64,000 nt of DNA from Pseudomonas sp. Os17 (GCF_001547895.1 NZ_AP014627.1:3847501-3911500), one strand, 5' to 3'; shown: positions 19,608 through 27,485, counted from the first letter of the stretch. Notes: generated by a model from the sequence alone, not told the origin. Translations and numbers: made by a program.

Positions 19608-19934
19608 ATGGATTCAACGAAAACACTGGCAGTGGTTTTGCTGGCATTGGCCAGCACTTCAGTGGTGGCCCACGAGAATAATGATCCCGTCGAAAAAGCG
19701 ATGTTCATCACGACGGTCGCCCCCCTCCTGACTGTTAGCGGAACCACTGCGCTAACGGTCTACGGCCCGGGAAGCATGAAATCGGCCAAGGCCGACGCGC
19801 TCGCATTCATCGGCTCGGATGGCCAGATTCGCGGCGCCCAATTTGAACAAGCCGTGCGCTACTACCACTCGGCCTACGGCCAGCCGCACATGACCGATCA
19901 ACAGTTGGCCCTGGCCATCGCAACGTTGCCCTGA
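19608..19934 (+). CDS. Small exported DUF2388-like protein
   Basis: 108 residues with a short signal peptide (MDSTKTLAVVLLALASTSVVA). The segment KSAKADALAFIGSDGQIRGAQFEQAVRYY matches the conserved core of the pseudomonad DUF2388 family, which often occurs in tandem and has no known function. Ribosome site GGAAG upstream. The 240 bases before it contain nothing else I can support. Confidence 0.72.
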   Translation: MDSTKTLAVVLLALASTSVVAHENNDPVEKAMFITTVAPLLTVSGTTALTVYGPGSMKSAKADALAFIGSDGQIRGAQFEQAVRYYHSAYGQPHMTDQQLALAIATLP

Positions 19935-20168
19935 AGGCCGCCCCCTTGCCCCAGGGCCGAAGCGGACCTGCACACGCTTCATTGCCCTGCTCCACGCTGA
20001 TCAATGTTGGTCTTTTGCCAGTGCCGCGCCACTTCAGCCCAGGACAGCGCGCCCTCTACCTATCAAAGCCGATCACTCAGTACCGCACTCAACTGCGGGC
20101 CGCCTATTCTCATGTCCCACGGCCTGATGACGGAGGAAGGAACAACCACCGTCCAACCCAAAGGAAAA

Positions 20169-20408
20169 ATGATGAAATCGCTACCCGTGCCACGGTCAAT
20201 TGTGGGTGAGTCGCTATAACTGCGCCCGCTGCAGGCCACAGACTTCGAGTCGCTGTACAACGTCGCATCCGATCCCTTGGTTTGGGCCCAGCATCCAAGC
20301 CCAATGCGCTATCAGGCACCTGTTTTCCGCGAGTGGTTTGACCAGGCACTTGCTTCACAGTGCGCGCTCGTCGTTCTTGATCGCAGCAACAACCGGGTGG
20401 CTGCACCT
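20169..20408 (+). pseudogene. GNAT acetyltransferase remnant with in-frame stop
   Basis: Starts ATGATG behind AAAGGA, reads 16 codons, meets TAA at 20217-20219, then continues in the same frame as a GNAT N-terminus (LRPLQATDFESLYNVASDPL, VWAQHPSPMRYQAPVFREWF, LVVLDRSNNRV). After about 20408 the similarity stops and the CoA-binding half is absent. This is a dead gene marking the start of the disturbed zone. Confidence 0.7.
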
Positions 20409-20507
20409 GTTCAGCGATCAGAAAGCCAGTACGTTGCAAGCGTTCATCCCGGACTGCCGGCGCCGAGCACCACGCTTTGGTCCAGTAACCGTAAATGCAC
20501 TGTTGGT

Positions 20508-20825
20508 TCATTGCCCAAGGTTAGGCTGGACGGGAATCAGATCCTGAACTTCTGCGCAAGAGTAGGTGTTGGAATAGTCGTAGAATTTCGGCCTTAATTC
20601 GGAGCCGTAACTCATGCATTGGAACGCAGACGAGCCTTTTTGCAAGATTAGAAAGTGAACCGTGCCGACTCTTGCTGGCGACTGGTAGGCGGCTTTGATC
20701 TCATAGCCACTGCGTAACAGATCGGTCACCTTTTGAGTTTCCGCCAAGGCCAATGTGCTAGTGACTAGTAGGCCCAGCAGCGAGATGCTCAGGGCATTTT
20801 TTGCAATACGATTCGTTCTTGGCAT
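20508..20825 (-). CDS. Small exported protein, unknown function
   Basis: 105 residues with a Sec signal peptide (about residues 10-28, LSISLLGLLVTSTLALAE). The mature part has two cysteines (FQCMSYG, YSCAEVQD) that could form a disulphide. No family recognised. Confidence 0.65.
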   Translation of the reverse strand: MPRTNRIAKNALSISLLGLLVTSTLALAETQKVTDLLRSGYEIKAAYQSPARVGTVHFLILQKGSSAFQCMSYGSELRPKFYDYSNTYSCAEVQDLIPVQPNLGQ

Positions 20826-20936
20826 GAATCCGTCATCCGTGAAGGGAAAATGCCAAGTTACCTAAGTTCAACAAAACCGTCACGGCCCAAGCAAGCTGAG
20901 TCGTAAAACTCAGCGGACTGGCCACACTCCGACAGG

Positions 20937-21290
20937 ACTGGTCCAGAAGAGTCCAACAAGCGCGAGCTGCAAAACCTACTCGATTTCTTCAATGACCCAC
21001 CGGCACCGCTCGAGGATATTGAGCCGCAACATGTGCAGCAATATCTATGGGAACGAGGAAAGACCGCGCCGGTTCGGGCGAACAAGGAAAAGGCGCTGCT
21101 CAGCGCTATCTGGAACTTTGCACGCGAGTGCGGATACACCGCGCTGGCCAACCCCTGTGCCGGGGTAAAGGGACATAAGGAGAGCGGCCCTGACGTGTAC
21201 GTCGAGGATGAAATATTCGCGGCTGTCTAGGCGAAGAGTGATCAGCCACTCAAAGACGCCCTGTATCTCTTCTATCTAACCGCACGCGAA
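20937..21290 (+). pseudogene. Tyrosine integrase, N-terminal half (remnant)
   Basis: The translation reads as the SAM-like core-binding domain of a phage integrase: LQNLLDFFNDPPAPLEDIEP, HVQQYLWERGKTAPVRANKE, LLSAIWNFARECGYTALANP. An in-frame TAG at 21228-21230 interrupts it, after which LKDALYLFYLTARE, the start of the catalytic domain, is still legible. Identity is lost at about 21290. The matching catalytic half lies at 25183-25599. Confidence 0.75.
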
Positions 21291-21420
21291 GCGCAGCAGT
21301 GGCGTACTGGATGAAACCTTCCAGGGTCGCATCGGCAACGTCGGCGCCGATGATCTGGGAGAACTCGTCCACCGGACGGCCGCGGTGCTTGAACGCCTCT
21401 TCGGCGGTCTGGTATGCCCA
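21286..21420 (-). pseudogene. Fragment of a phage major capsid gene
   Basis: About 45 codons legible on the minus strand: YQTAEEAFKHRGRPVDEFSQ continuing through GADVADATLEGFIQYATAAL. This aligns without gaps to the prophage capsid protein at 48540-49487 (YETTEEAFKRRARSPEEFSE ... DYADAVLEGYIQYAMAALK), with more than half the residues identical. Both ends are abrupt; the right-hand coding end coincides with the break in the integrase. Confidence 0.75.
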
Positions 21421-21627
21421 CTCGCTCGGCCCCGACGGCTCCGCGCCGCTCTTCGAAATTCCGCGCCACCAAATCGAAGTACCGCAAAGCGTGGCGCGCA
21501 AATTACGGCAAGCAGGCTTTGCCGAATCGGCTCCAGATGAACGCCGAAGAAGACGGCGAAGCATAACCCCCCTACTTGCTGCATCCGGATGCCATCGGGA
21601 ATGAGAGTAAAGCCGTCTAGTTCAGGT

Positions 21628-21804
21628 TCAGACCTTTGTCGACTGAGTGAACATCCAACCAAGTACAACGGCAGCAATGATAGGGCGTACTAGATCCGTT
21701 GCCGGAGCCGAACCAGCAAACACCTGCAGGCCGCTTGTTACGAAGACTGCCAATGCAGCAAGAATGCCCAGCACCGAAATCCAGCGGAAGTATCTTGGAA
21801 ACAT
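21628..21804 (-). CDS. Small two-helix membrane protein
   Basis: 58 residues with two hydrophobic segments (ISVLGILAALAVFVTSGLQV and LVRPIIAAVVLGWMF). The ATG at 21804 is preceded by AAAAGGAGC, a strong site. No family recognised; small phage or island membrane proteins of this form are common. Confidence 0.6.
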   Translation of the reverse strand: MFPRYFRWISVLGILAALAVFVTSGLQVFAGSAPATDLVRPIIAAVVLGWMFTQSTKV

Positions 21805-21909
21805 CGAGTAGCTCCTTTTAGAGGGGCACGATCGTAATTGCAATTAGCCACCACATCAACTATCGCTGCATCCGGATACGGAGGGCGGCGCGCACCCGAG
21901 GTAATCGCA

Positions 21910-22953
21910 ATGCCAGTAGTCCACAGCATCATCCACAAGATCGACAAGAAGCCAGAGGGCAGTCCTGCAGTGCTCCACTACGCAGGCGCCGAGCCGGCGG
22001 AAAGCGAGGTTCGCGACGACCTGATGCACCAGTTCAACGAAAGCTACAAAGCCAAACAGGGTAAGGCCTGGGGCCTGTTCTGTCCGGAGTCAGGCGCTTT
22101 CCCCTTCAGCGGATGGCTCAAGGAATACCTCGATGGCGGTCTCAACTTCGTTACTTTCAGTCGGGTAGCAGTGGAGCACCTGACCAAGCTGATGGAAGAA
22201 TCGAACCTCTCCGTAGGTGGGCACGCCCTCTTCTGCCACTACCAGCAAGGCCTAACCCAGTACCTGGTAATTGCCCTGCTGCAGGAAACTGAAGCGGTGA
22301 CCGTGGCTGACGGCCTCGCACTGGCTCCTGTTCGGCGCCTGGATCTGGACCACATCCACCTGGCCGCCCGCATCAACCTGAGCGAGTGGAGGGACAACCC
22401 GAAATCGCGTCAGTACATTTCGTTCGTCAAGGGTAAGAACGGCCGCAAAGCGAGCGACTACTTCCGTGACTTCATCGGCTGCCAGGAAGGCGTAGACGGC
22501 CCAGGCGAAACCCGCACCCTGCTCAAGGCCTTCAGCGACTTCGTGGAAAGCGAGGACCTGCCGGAGGACTCGGCCCTGGTCAGCTACTCCATAGCCCAGT
22601 CCAAACTTGGCGAGTCAGTCAGCCTTGAGGAGCTGTCCGAACTGCTCGACGAGGACCGCCCAAAGGCGTTTTACGATCACATCCGCAACAAGGACTACGG
22701 GCTGTCACCGGAGATCCCCGCAGACAAGCGCACCCTGAACCAGTTCCGCCGCTTCACCGGTCGCGCCGAGGGCCTGTCCATCAGTTTCGAGGCCCATCTG
22801 CTGGGCGACAAGATAGAGTTCGACGAGACCGGCGGCATCCTGACGCTGCGAGGATTGCCAACTCAACTCGTAGATCAACTCAAGCGCGCAGGCACCTTAC
22901 AGCTACCGCAGCCCTCTAAACGAGAAACGTCGTCTAGACAGGCTTACAAGTAA
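21910..22953 (+). CDS. Nucleoid-associated protein, YejK/NdpA family
   Basis: 347 residues, full length for the family (about 330-350). Opens [15 protein letters not shown], followed by the conserved [35 protein letters not shown] and [11 protein letters not shown] segments. YejK proteins bind the bacterial nucleoid; their role is poorly known. Start at 21910 behind GAGG. As pseudomonads normally carry a chromosomal yejK, this is probably an extra copy carried as island cargo. Confidence 0.88.
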   Translation: MPVVHSIIHKIDKKPEGSPAVLHYAGAEPAESEVRDDLMHQFNESYKAKQGKAWGLFCPESGAFPFSGWLKEYLDGGLNFVTFSRVAVEHLTKLMEESNLSVGGHALFCHYQQGLTQYLVIALLQETEAVTVADGLALAPVRRLDLDHIHLAARINLSEWRDNPKSRQYISFVKGKNGRKASDYFRDFIGCQEGVDGPGETRTLLKAFSDFVESEDLPEDSALVSYSIAQSKLGESVSLEELSELLDEDRPKAFYDHIRNKDYGLSPEIPADKRTLNQFRRFTGRAEGLSISFEAHLLGDKIEFDETGGILTLRGLPTQLVDQLKRAGTLQLPQPSKRETSSRQAYK

Positions 22954-22968
22954 TATATGTGTCTGCTC

Positions 22969-23997
22969 TTACATACCAGCCTTCGGTACAATGCGATTAC
23001 TTCTTAATATTCGAGGGATGCTTGACGTGCTCTTTAATCTATATTTTTTTCCATCTGACGATACATAATATCGGTGAGACTCTGTAGCAAAAACATCTTC
23101 CGATCCAGACCTAATAGCGTCCTTTACATTATCCAACTCTTTTTGAAGAAGGTTAACTTGATCAGCGGCCTCACTATTCAATTGCTGGGCAGAAGCTAAC
23201 TGCGATACTAGCTTTTGCATTTCCCCCAATGCTTTATCTCTATCTAAATCAGCCTTTACAATTCGCTCATCGATCTCATCAAATTCATTACTTAGACTCT
23301 TTATAAACCCACCCATTTCATCTGCACTACCAGCAAGCCGATTAAATATTTTTAAAACATCTACTAGTTGCTTGTTATCTGAAAAATTTGGATATCTAAC
23401 TGTATGATCAATTTCACTCCAGGCCTCCTCAAAAACCGTTCTCACTTGCACCTCAACGAGGACCTCACGAAGACCTGGCTTAGTTTTCAATACGTAATGG
23501 ACTGATCTATATCCGGCGGGATGTACCTTAGCGGCAATCTCATTCTGCTCAAGAGCCTCAATGAGCTCTGATCTATCCCCCTCTCGAATGTAAGAGACAG
23601 CAGCCTCATTAAACTCCCACATTTTCTTGATTTGACTGTGAATAGGTAGGCAGTCATCTTTAAACAAATGAAGCGCTCTAACACCAATTAAATCAGTAAC
23701 AACCTCATGATAGTTCTCTACACTAATGCTTTTATATTTTTCGGAGGCGTTAGGCTCAGACCGTTTGCGAACAATTTTCTCAATTAGATGTTCTGGATCT
23801 TTAACCCGCCAGCGAACCGAGTGAACCCCCTCAAATGACTGCATGCTTTTTACAAAAAAATTAGCCGTATCCTCTAGCTGACGAATTCGCACGGAGTGAT
23901 CAGAAAATATCGAAAGCAACTGTTCCCATTCGATATCTGCCGCTATCCAGTCCTCTTGGGTAATTCTGTTTTTCTCGAGAAATTCGTTTAATTCCAT
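22969..23997 (-). CDS. RelA/SpoT-domain protein (small alarmone synthetase-like)
   Basis: 342 residues. The synthetase-type motifs are all visible: HSVRWRVKDPEHLIEKIVRK (59-78), VVTDLIGVRALHLFKDD (99-115), HPAGYRSVHYVLK (159-171) and VEVQVRTVFEEAWSEIDHTV (181-200). There is no HD hydrolase domain. After residue 245 comes a heptad-rich coiled coil (about 245-300) and a short basic tail. Expected activity is pyrophosphate transfer from ATP to a guanine nucleotide, or to another target as in toxic SAS proteins. I chose the ATG at 23997; 24009 is also possible. Clearly more AT-rich than its neighbours, suggesting transfer. Confidence 0.85.
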   Translation of the reverse strand: MELNEFLEKNRITQEDWIAADIEWEQLLSIFSDHSVRIRQLEDTANFFVKSMQSFEGVHSVRWRVKDPEHLIEKIVRKRSEPNASEKYKSISVENYHEVVTDLIGVRALHLFKDDCLPIHSQIKKMWEFNEAAVSYIREGDRSELIEALEQNEIAAKVHPAGYRSVHYVLKTKPGLREVLVEVQVRTVFEEAWSEIDHTVRYPNFSDNKQLVDVLKIFNRLAGSADEMGGFIKSLSNEFDEIDERIVKADLDRDKALGEMQKLVSQLASAQQLNSEAADQVNLLQKELDNVKDAIRSGSEDVFATESHRYYVSSDGKKYRLKSTSSIPRILRSNRIVPKAGM

Positions 23998-24098
23998 TCG
24001 CTCCACCATGCTAGCTAATCCGGCTCCATTCCAGTCTCTCGTAATACCCCATCCCACCCCAAATTGCCACCATCCCGCCAGCACGGGAGTAGCACCTG

Positions 24099-24653
24099 CT
24101 ACCTTTGTATTTCTTCTGTAGTTGGCCGCGGCGCGCCAGTAGAGGCCGCAACCTCACACGCCAATACAGCGATAGCGAGGTGGTCTTTGATCTCAGAAAG
24201 CATTACAGCCCACCGCTTAAAATGAATTTTATGCTGTGAAACATCGCTCCACGTGTGATGTGAGATCATCGCGCCGGCGTCAGCCGAAAAGCTCTGAATG
24301 AGCCCCAACGCTCTTGCTGTTCTCTTGGCGGCATGACTTTTCAAGTGAAGCAACGGGTACAGGTCATCAATGGAGATGTCTCTGGCCATTATATCGAGCT
24401 CTTGTATGGCCCTTAGGATGTTCATATATCCTTCAGCTGGCTCTGCATCATCGATACAAAACCAGGCAAAGAGATAAGATACTTTTCGCTCCAATTCCGT
24501 GATTGGACTCAACATTCTAGCGGCGACCAATTCAGAGCGATCCTTATCGGCCCTCCGGTTTGCGTAAGCCGCGTGCCCAGAAACACCCAGGGCGACAGCA
24601 ACAGCGGCCATGGTGCCGATAGCCGACCACATATCCCAAGGCGAGTCCGCCAT
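24099..24653 (-). CDS. Membrane-anchored protein, unknown function
   Basis: 184 residues: one N-terminal helix (about 8-28, WSAIGTMAAVAVALGVSGHAAY) with a basic cytoplasmic flank, then a helical soluble domain. The ATG at 24653 follows GAGGAG. It is transcribed in the same direction as the RelA/SpoT-domain gene about 100 bases downstream and may form a pair with it. Same topology as the product of 50378-50959. Confidence 0.65.
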   Translation of the reverse strand: MADSPWDMWSAIGTMAAVAVALGVSGHAAYANRRADKDRSELVAARMLSPITELERKVSYLFAWFCIDDAEPAEGYMNILRAIQELDIMARDISIDDLYPLLHLKSHAAKRTARALGLIQSFSADAGAMISHHTWSDVSQHKIHFKRWAVMLSEIKDHLAIAVLACEVAASTGAPRPTTEEIQR

Positions 24654-24758
24654 CTGAATCTCCTCGTTCCGGCTCAATGTCGGGCCGAACACAAATACCC
24701 CACTTCTACGAATCACGCCACCCGGGCGAGGGCGGCGCATGCCTGCAGGAGCCACAAC

Positions 24759-25220
24759 ATGACCGAACAACAGCAAGACGAAAGCAAGCTCGAACGGGTC
24801 ATCCGCAAGATCAAGCGCTGCCTGGCGCTCTCCCAAAGCTCGAACGAGAACGAGGCGGCCACGGCCATGCGCCAAGCGCAGTCACTGATGCGCGAGTACC
24901 GCCTGACCGAAATGGATGTGCGCCTCAGTGATGTAGGGGAAGTCGAATCGGAGATGTCCAGGGCCAAGCGGCGGCCAACCTGGGACCGAAATCTCGGGTC
25001 GGTTATTGGCGAAGCCTTCAGCGTCAGGTCCTTCTCTCGCCGGCGCTGGTGCACCGCTACCAGTCGGGTAGTTGAATGCGAAATGTACGTCGGGATAAAC
25101 CCAGGTCAGCAAATAGCGATGTACGCCTACGAAACGCTTCTGGCCAAACTTACCCAGGCCCGGCGCGAGTATGTGGCCAAGGTGCGGTCAGGCAAGCAGC
25201 GCAGTGCCTATCCGGGATAA
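24759..25220 (+). CDS. DUF2786-family protein, C-terminally clipped
   Basis: 153 residues. N-terminal DUF2786 helical domain: LERVIRKIKRCLALSQSSNE, EAATAMRQAQSLMREYRLTE. The middle resembles phage/plasmid DUF2786 proteins up to LTQARREYVAKV. The usual C-terminal RADAFCxGW segment is missing; the frame ends in SGKQRSAYPG exactly where integrase sequence begins in another frame, so the gene was cut by recombination. Start at 24759 behind CAGGAG. Confidence 0.7.
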   Translation: MTEQQQDESKLERVIRKIKRCLALSQSSNENEAATAMRQAQSLMREYRLTEMDVRLSDVGEVESEMSRAKRRPTWDRNLGSVIGEAFSVRSFSRRRWCTATSRVVECEMYVGINPGQQIAMYAYETLLAKLTQARREYVAKVRSGKQRSAYPG

Positions 25221-25599
25221 CCGCCTGGCTGTTCACCAGGGCAAGACTGGCGCAAAAAGGAGGATCGAGATCACCGGTGAGTTGAAGGTGGTGATTGACC
25301 GAATACTGGCCAGGAAGGCCGGGATGGCCATTCGCACCAGCAGGCTGATTGTGATGGACAATGGCCAACCAATGACCACCAGTATGCTGCGGGGAAGGTT
25401 TGATGCAGCGCGCGAGGCGGCAGGAGTTGAAAAAGCTGATTTTCAGATGCGAGATTTGCGAGCGAAGGCCAGCACCGACAAAGCGGAATCCAGTGGCGAC
25501 ATATTGCAAGTAAGAGATCAGCTCGGGCACACCACGGTGGTGATGACAGAGAACTACATCCGCAAACGGATAGGCAAAAAGGTCACGCCTACAAAGTAA
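25183..25599 (+). pseudogene. Tyrosine integrase, C-terminal catalytic half (remnant)
   Basis: Reads RDNRLAVHQGKTGAKRRIEI then ITGELKVVIDRILARK, FQMRDLRAKASTDKAES, and VRDQLGHTTVVMTENYIRKR. This includes the R...K half of the active site with the box II LGH and nucleophile tyrosine (ENY). It lacks the core-binding domain and first catalytic arginine. It abuts the tRNA-Leu fragment, the normal place for an integrase gene. Confidence 0.78.
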
Positions 25600-25632
25600 A
25601 TTGCGGAGCAGTATTTGAAATTGCGGAGCAGT
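25598..25632. repeat. 20-base-period direct repeat next to the integrase remnant
   Basis: AAATTGCGGAGCAGT occurs twice, 20 bases apart, beginning at the integrase stop codon. Position between an integrase end and an att core suggests integrase arm-type sites. Confidence 0.5.
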
Positions 25633-25679
25633 TCAGGATAAGGCTCACTCAAAAAAACCGTGCAAGCCCTTGAAATAGA

Positions 25680-25738
25680 TGGTGCCCGAAGCCGGAATCG
25701 AACCGGCACGCCCTTACGAGCGGGGGATTTTAAGTCCC
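25680..25738 (-). repeat. 3' fragment of tRNA-Leu(TAA): probable attachment-site core
   Basis: Minus strand reads GGGACTTAAAATCCC (anticodon arm, anticodon TAA), the variable arm, the T-arm GGTTCGATTCC, the acceptor 3' strand and CCA. The 5' half of the tRNA (acceptor 5' strand, D-arm) is absent and the sequence upstream is unrelated, so this is not a working tRNA but the copy left by site-specific integration. Confidence 0.85.
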
Positions 25739-25981
25739 AATATAAAATCAAGCTGGCTGCGGCTTTCACGTCATTTTCCGGTCCGCAATCTTGTAAATTT
25801 TTGCGCAATTTATCGCAATGTTTTCAGATAGTTATGAATTGTTGCGGCCCAAAAAAGATGCAGAAAAATAGCTCTCACGACTTTAACGAAAGCGGAATGG
25901 CGCATCCCATTTCTCGCCACATTATGCCGATAACGCATAATCCCTCCCCGGCGTCCTGCCAAACACACCCCCCCCCAATTG

Positions 25982-26275
25982 CTACTCAACGCGACACCAC
26001 CACGATTGCGCATATAGAGCTCCGTCGACCTCCTCAACGCCATTGATGTTCATCCCAAGCTGCGCCATGCCGTTGACCTTTGCATCGAGCAGTCGCGGAA
26101 ACACATCCGGGCCTGGATCGCTTTTGAATATCCAAGCCTGAACACAAGGTCGCCCCAGCGCCTGGCTGTGGCTCTCCAGAATATGGATGTCTCCTTTGAC
26201 AGGCTGGATCTTGCTCAGCCTTTCTGAAGGTATTGCTACGCCACGCTCCCTGCGGCGAACGATTAGAAAATTCAT
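25982..26275 (-). CDS. Small protein divergent from the SRAP gene, unknown function
   Basis: 97 residues, beginning MNFLIVRRRERGVAIPSERL. No signal or membrane segment, no family recognised. There is no purine-rich ribosome site: eight C (minus strand) directly precede the ATG. It shares its upstream region, with a LexA-type box, with the SRAP gene. The 380 bases to its left hold only the tRNA fragment and AT-rich sequence. Confidence 0.55.
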   Translation of the reverse strand: MNFLIVRRRERGVAIPSERLSKIQPVKGDIHILESHSQALGRPCVQAWIFKSDPGPDVFPRLLDAKVNGMAQLGMNINGVEEVDGALYAQSWWCRVE

Positions 26276-26297
26276 GGGGGGGGATCACGCCAAAAGG

Positions 26298-26313
26298 CTG
26301 TATATACGAACAG
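26298..26313. promoter_or_regulatory. LexA (SOS) box
   Basis: CTGTATATACGAACAG, matching CTG-N10-CAG with the preferred CTGT ... ACAG ends and an AT-rich centre. Located 79 bases before the SRAP start and 23 bases before the divergent small gene. Confidence 0.75.
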
Positions 26314-26391
26314 TATTTCACCACTTGGCATGCAAGTGAATTGATGCCGACAGACGGAGCTATGCTTTCTCCTCTGCAGGGAGAAACGTCT

Positions 26392-27072
26392 ATGTGCGGA
26401 CGACTTGCGCAATACCACGGCATCCACGACTTCGTCGCAGCCCTGAGCATGTCCGGGGCCCTGATCAATAACGTCGGTGATCAGCCCCTGGGGCGCTACA
26501 ACGCAGCGCCGACGATGCAGCTTGCCCTCCTCCACGTCGCCGACGACAAGTTACACGCTGACGCCGTGCGCTGGGGGTGGCGACCGCACTGGGCCACCGA
26601 CCGCGCCGCGCCGGTCAATGCCAGGGTCGAGAAAGTGGCTCACGGGCCGTTCTTCCGCCAGATCTGGCCGCACCGGGCCATATGCCCGATCGACAACTGG
26701 TTCGAGTGGGTAGACGAAGGAGGACCGAAGAAACAGCCCTACCTGATCCGGCACCGCGACGGCTCTCCTATCCTCTGCGCTTCAATCGGACAGCTACCGG
26801 ATCCAGACGAAGGTCAAGGCGAGCACGACGGCTTTGTGATCATCACCGCCGACGCCCAGGGCGGCATGGTCGACATTCACGACCGGCGGCCTGTTGTCCT
26901 GGCGCCGGAGCTGGCCCGAGAGTGGCTCGACCCAGCTACAGCGAAGGAACGCGCCGAACAGATGGTCCTACACCAGGGCGAGTCCGCCGAGGCCTTCGAG
27001 TGGTGCAGGGTTAGAGCTTCCGTAGGCAACGTACGCAATCAAGGACCCGAACTGATTGATCCGGTAGGGTGA
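26392..27072 (+). CDS. SOS response-associated peptidase (SRAP, YedK/HMCES family)
   Basis: 227 residues. Forms covalent crosslinks to abasic sites in single-stranded DNA. The start is fixed by the obligatory Cys2 (MCGR). Further motifs: YNAAPT, VNARVEK (active-site Asn), PIDNWFEWVD (Glu of the FYEW motif) and DIHDRRPVVL (active-site His). A LexA box lies upstream. A second SRAP copy on a prophage would protect damaged DNA during induction. Confidence 0.92.
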   Translation: MCGRLAQYHGIHDFVAALSMSGALINNVGDQPLGRYNAAPTMQLALLHVADDKLHADAVRWGWRPHWATDRAAPVNARVEKVAHGPFFRQIWPHRAICPIDNWFEWVDEGGPKKQPYLIRHRDGSPILCASIGQLPDPDEGQGEHDGFVIITADAQGGMVDIHDRRPVVLAPELAREWLDPATAKERAEQMVLHQGESAEAFEWCRVRASVGNVRNQGPELIDPVG

Positions 27073-27119
27073 CGAACCAGTGACTGATGAATCACTGGCA
27101 ACGGATTGTCAGCTGCATA

Positions 27120-27485
27120 CTATTTTGCAGTTTTAGAAACGAGATTGTCACATTTGGTAGGCTTGGAAGTAGCCTCACCACGAGAAAAGTGATTCGGAAA
27201 ATGATTTAGGAACGTCTCGATAAGGTGCGCGTGATAGTAGGAGTAGACCTCTGGCTCAATACGCTCCCCGGCCGGAGGAATGATATTGAACACAAGGCGG
27301 CCCTCAATGTCGGTGCGCGGCTTAAAATAAGCCTTAGCCCCCCAACGTTCGGCAACATGAGTAAAGTTACCGCTTGGGGTCTTCCTCCACGTTGTAATTG
27401 AGCCCTCACGCTCGGTCTGTCCGATGCGCTGATCAAACAATTTGAGAAGGCCTGCGGGCGACTGGGTAATGAAGCGAACAGACAT
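27120..27485 (-). CDS. Small protein at the end of the late operon, unknown function
   Basis: 121 residues, no signal peptide or membrane helix. The ATG at 27485 has an AGAGGGGGG site upstream. It follows Rz1 in the same direction, separated by about 80 bases. No family recognised; typical place for a phage accessory gene. Confidence 0.6.
   Translation of the reverse strand: MSVRFITQSPAGLLKLFDQRIGQTEREGSITTWRKTPSGNFTHVAERWGAKAYFKPRTDIEGRLVFNIIPPAGERIEPEVYSYYHAHLIETFLNHFPNHFSRGEATSKPTKCDNLVSKTAK

Larger units (their letters stand above)
20937..25738. mobile_element. Decayed integrative element / cargo zone ending at a tRNA-Leu fragment
   Basis: Bounded by the two halves of one type of integrase and by a tRNA-Leu 3' fragment on the right. 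The interior holds a capsid-gene fossil and five accessory genes, more AT-rich in part (especially 22.97-24.0 kb) than the backbone. The left limit is a guess from the loss of backbone-like genes. Confidence 0.55.

Noticed and set aside
21430..21590. Plus-strand basic open frame ending KYRKAWRANYGKQALPNRLQ
   Set aside because: It looks like the end of some real protein, but no start, ribosome site or family can be shown; treated as part of the decayed zone.
25680..25738. Functional tRNA-Leu gene
   Set aside because: The 5' acceptor strand and D-arm are missing and upstream sequence is unrelated, so only an att fragment is supported.
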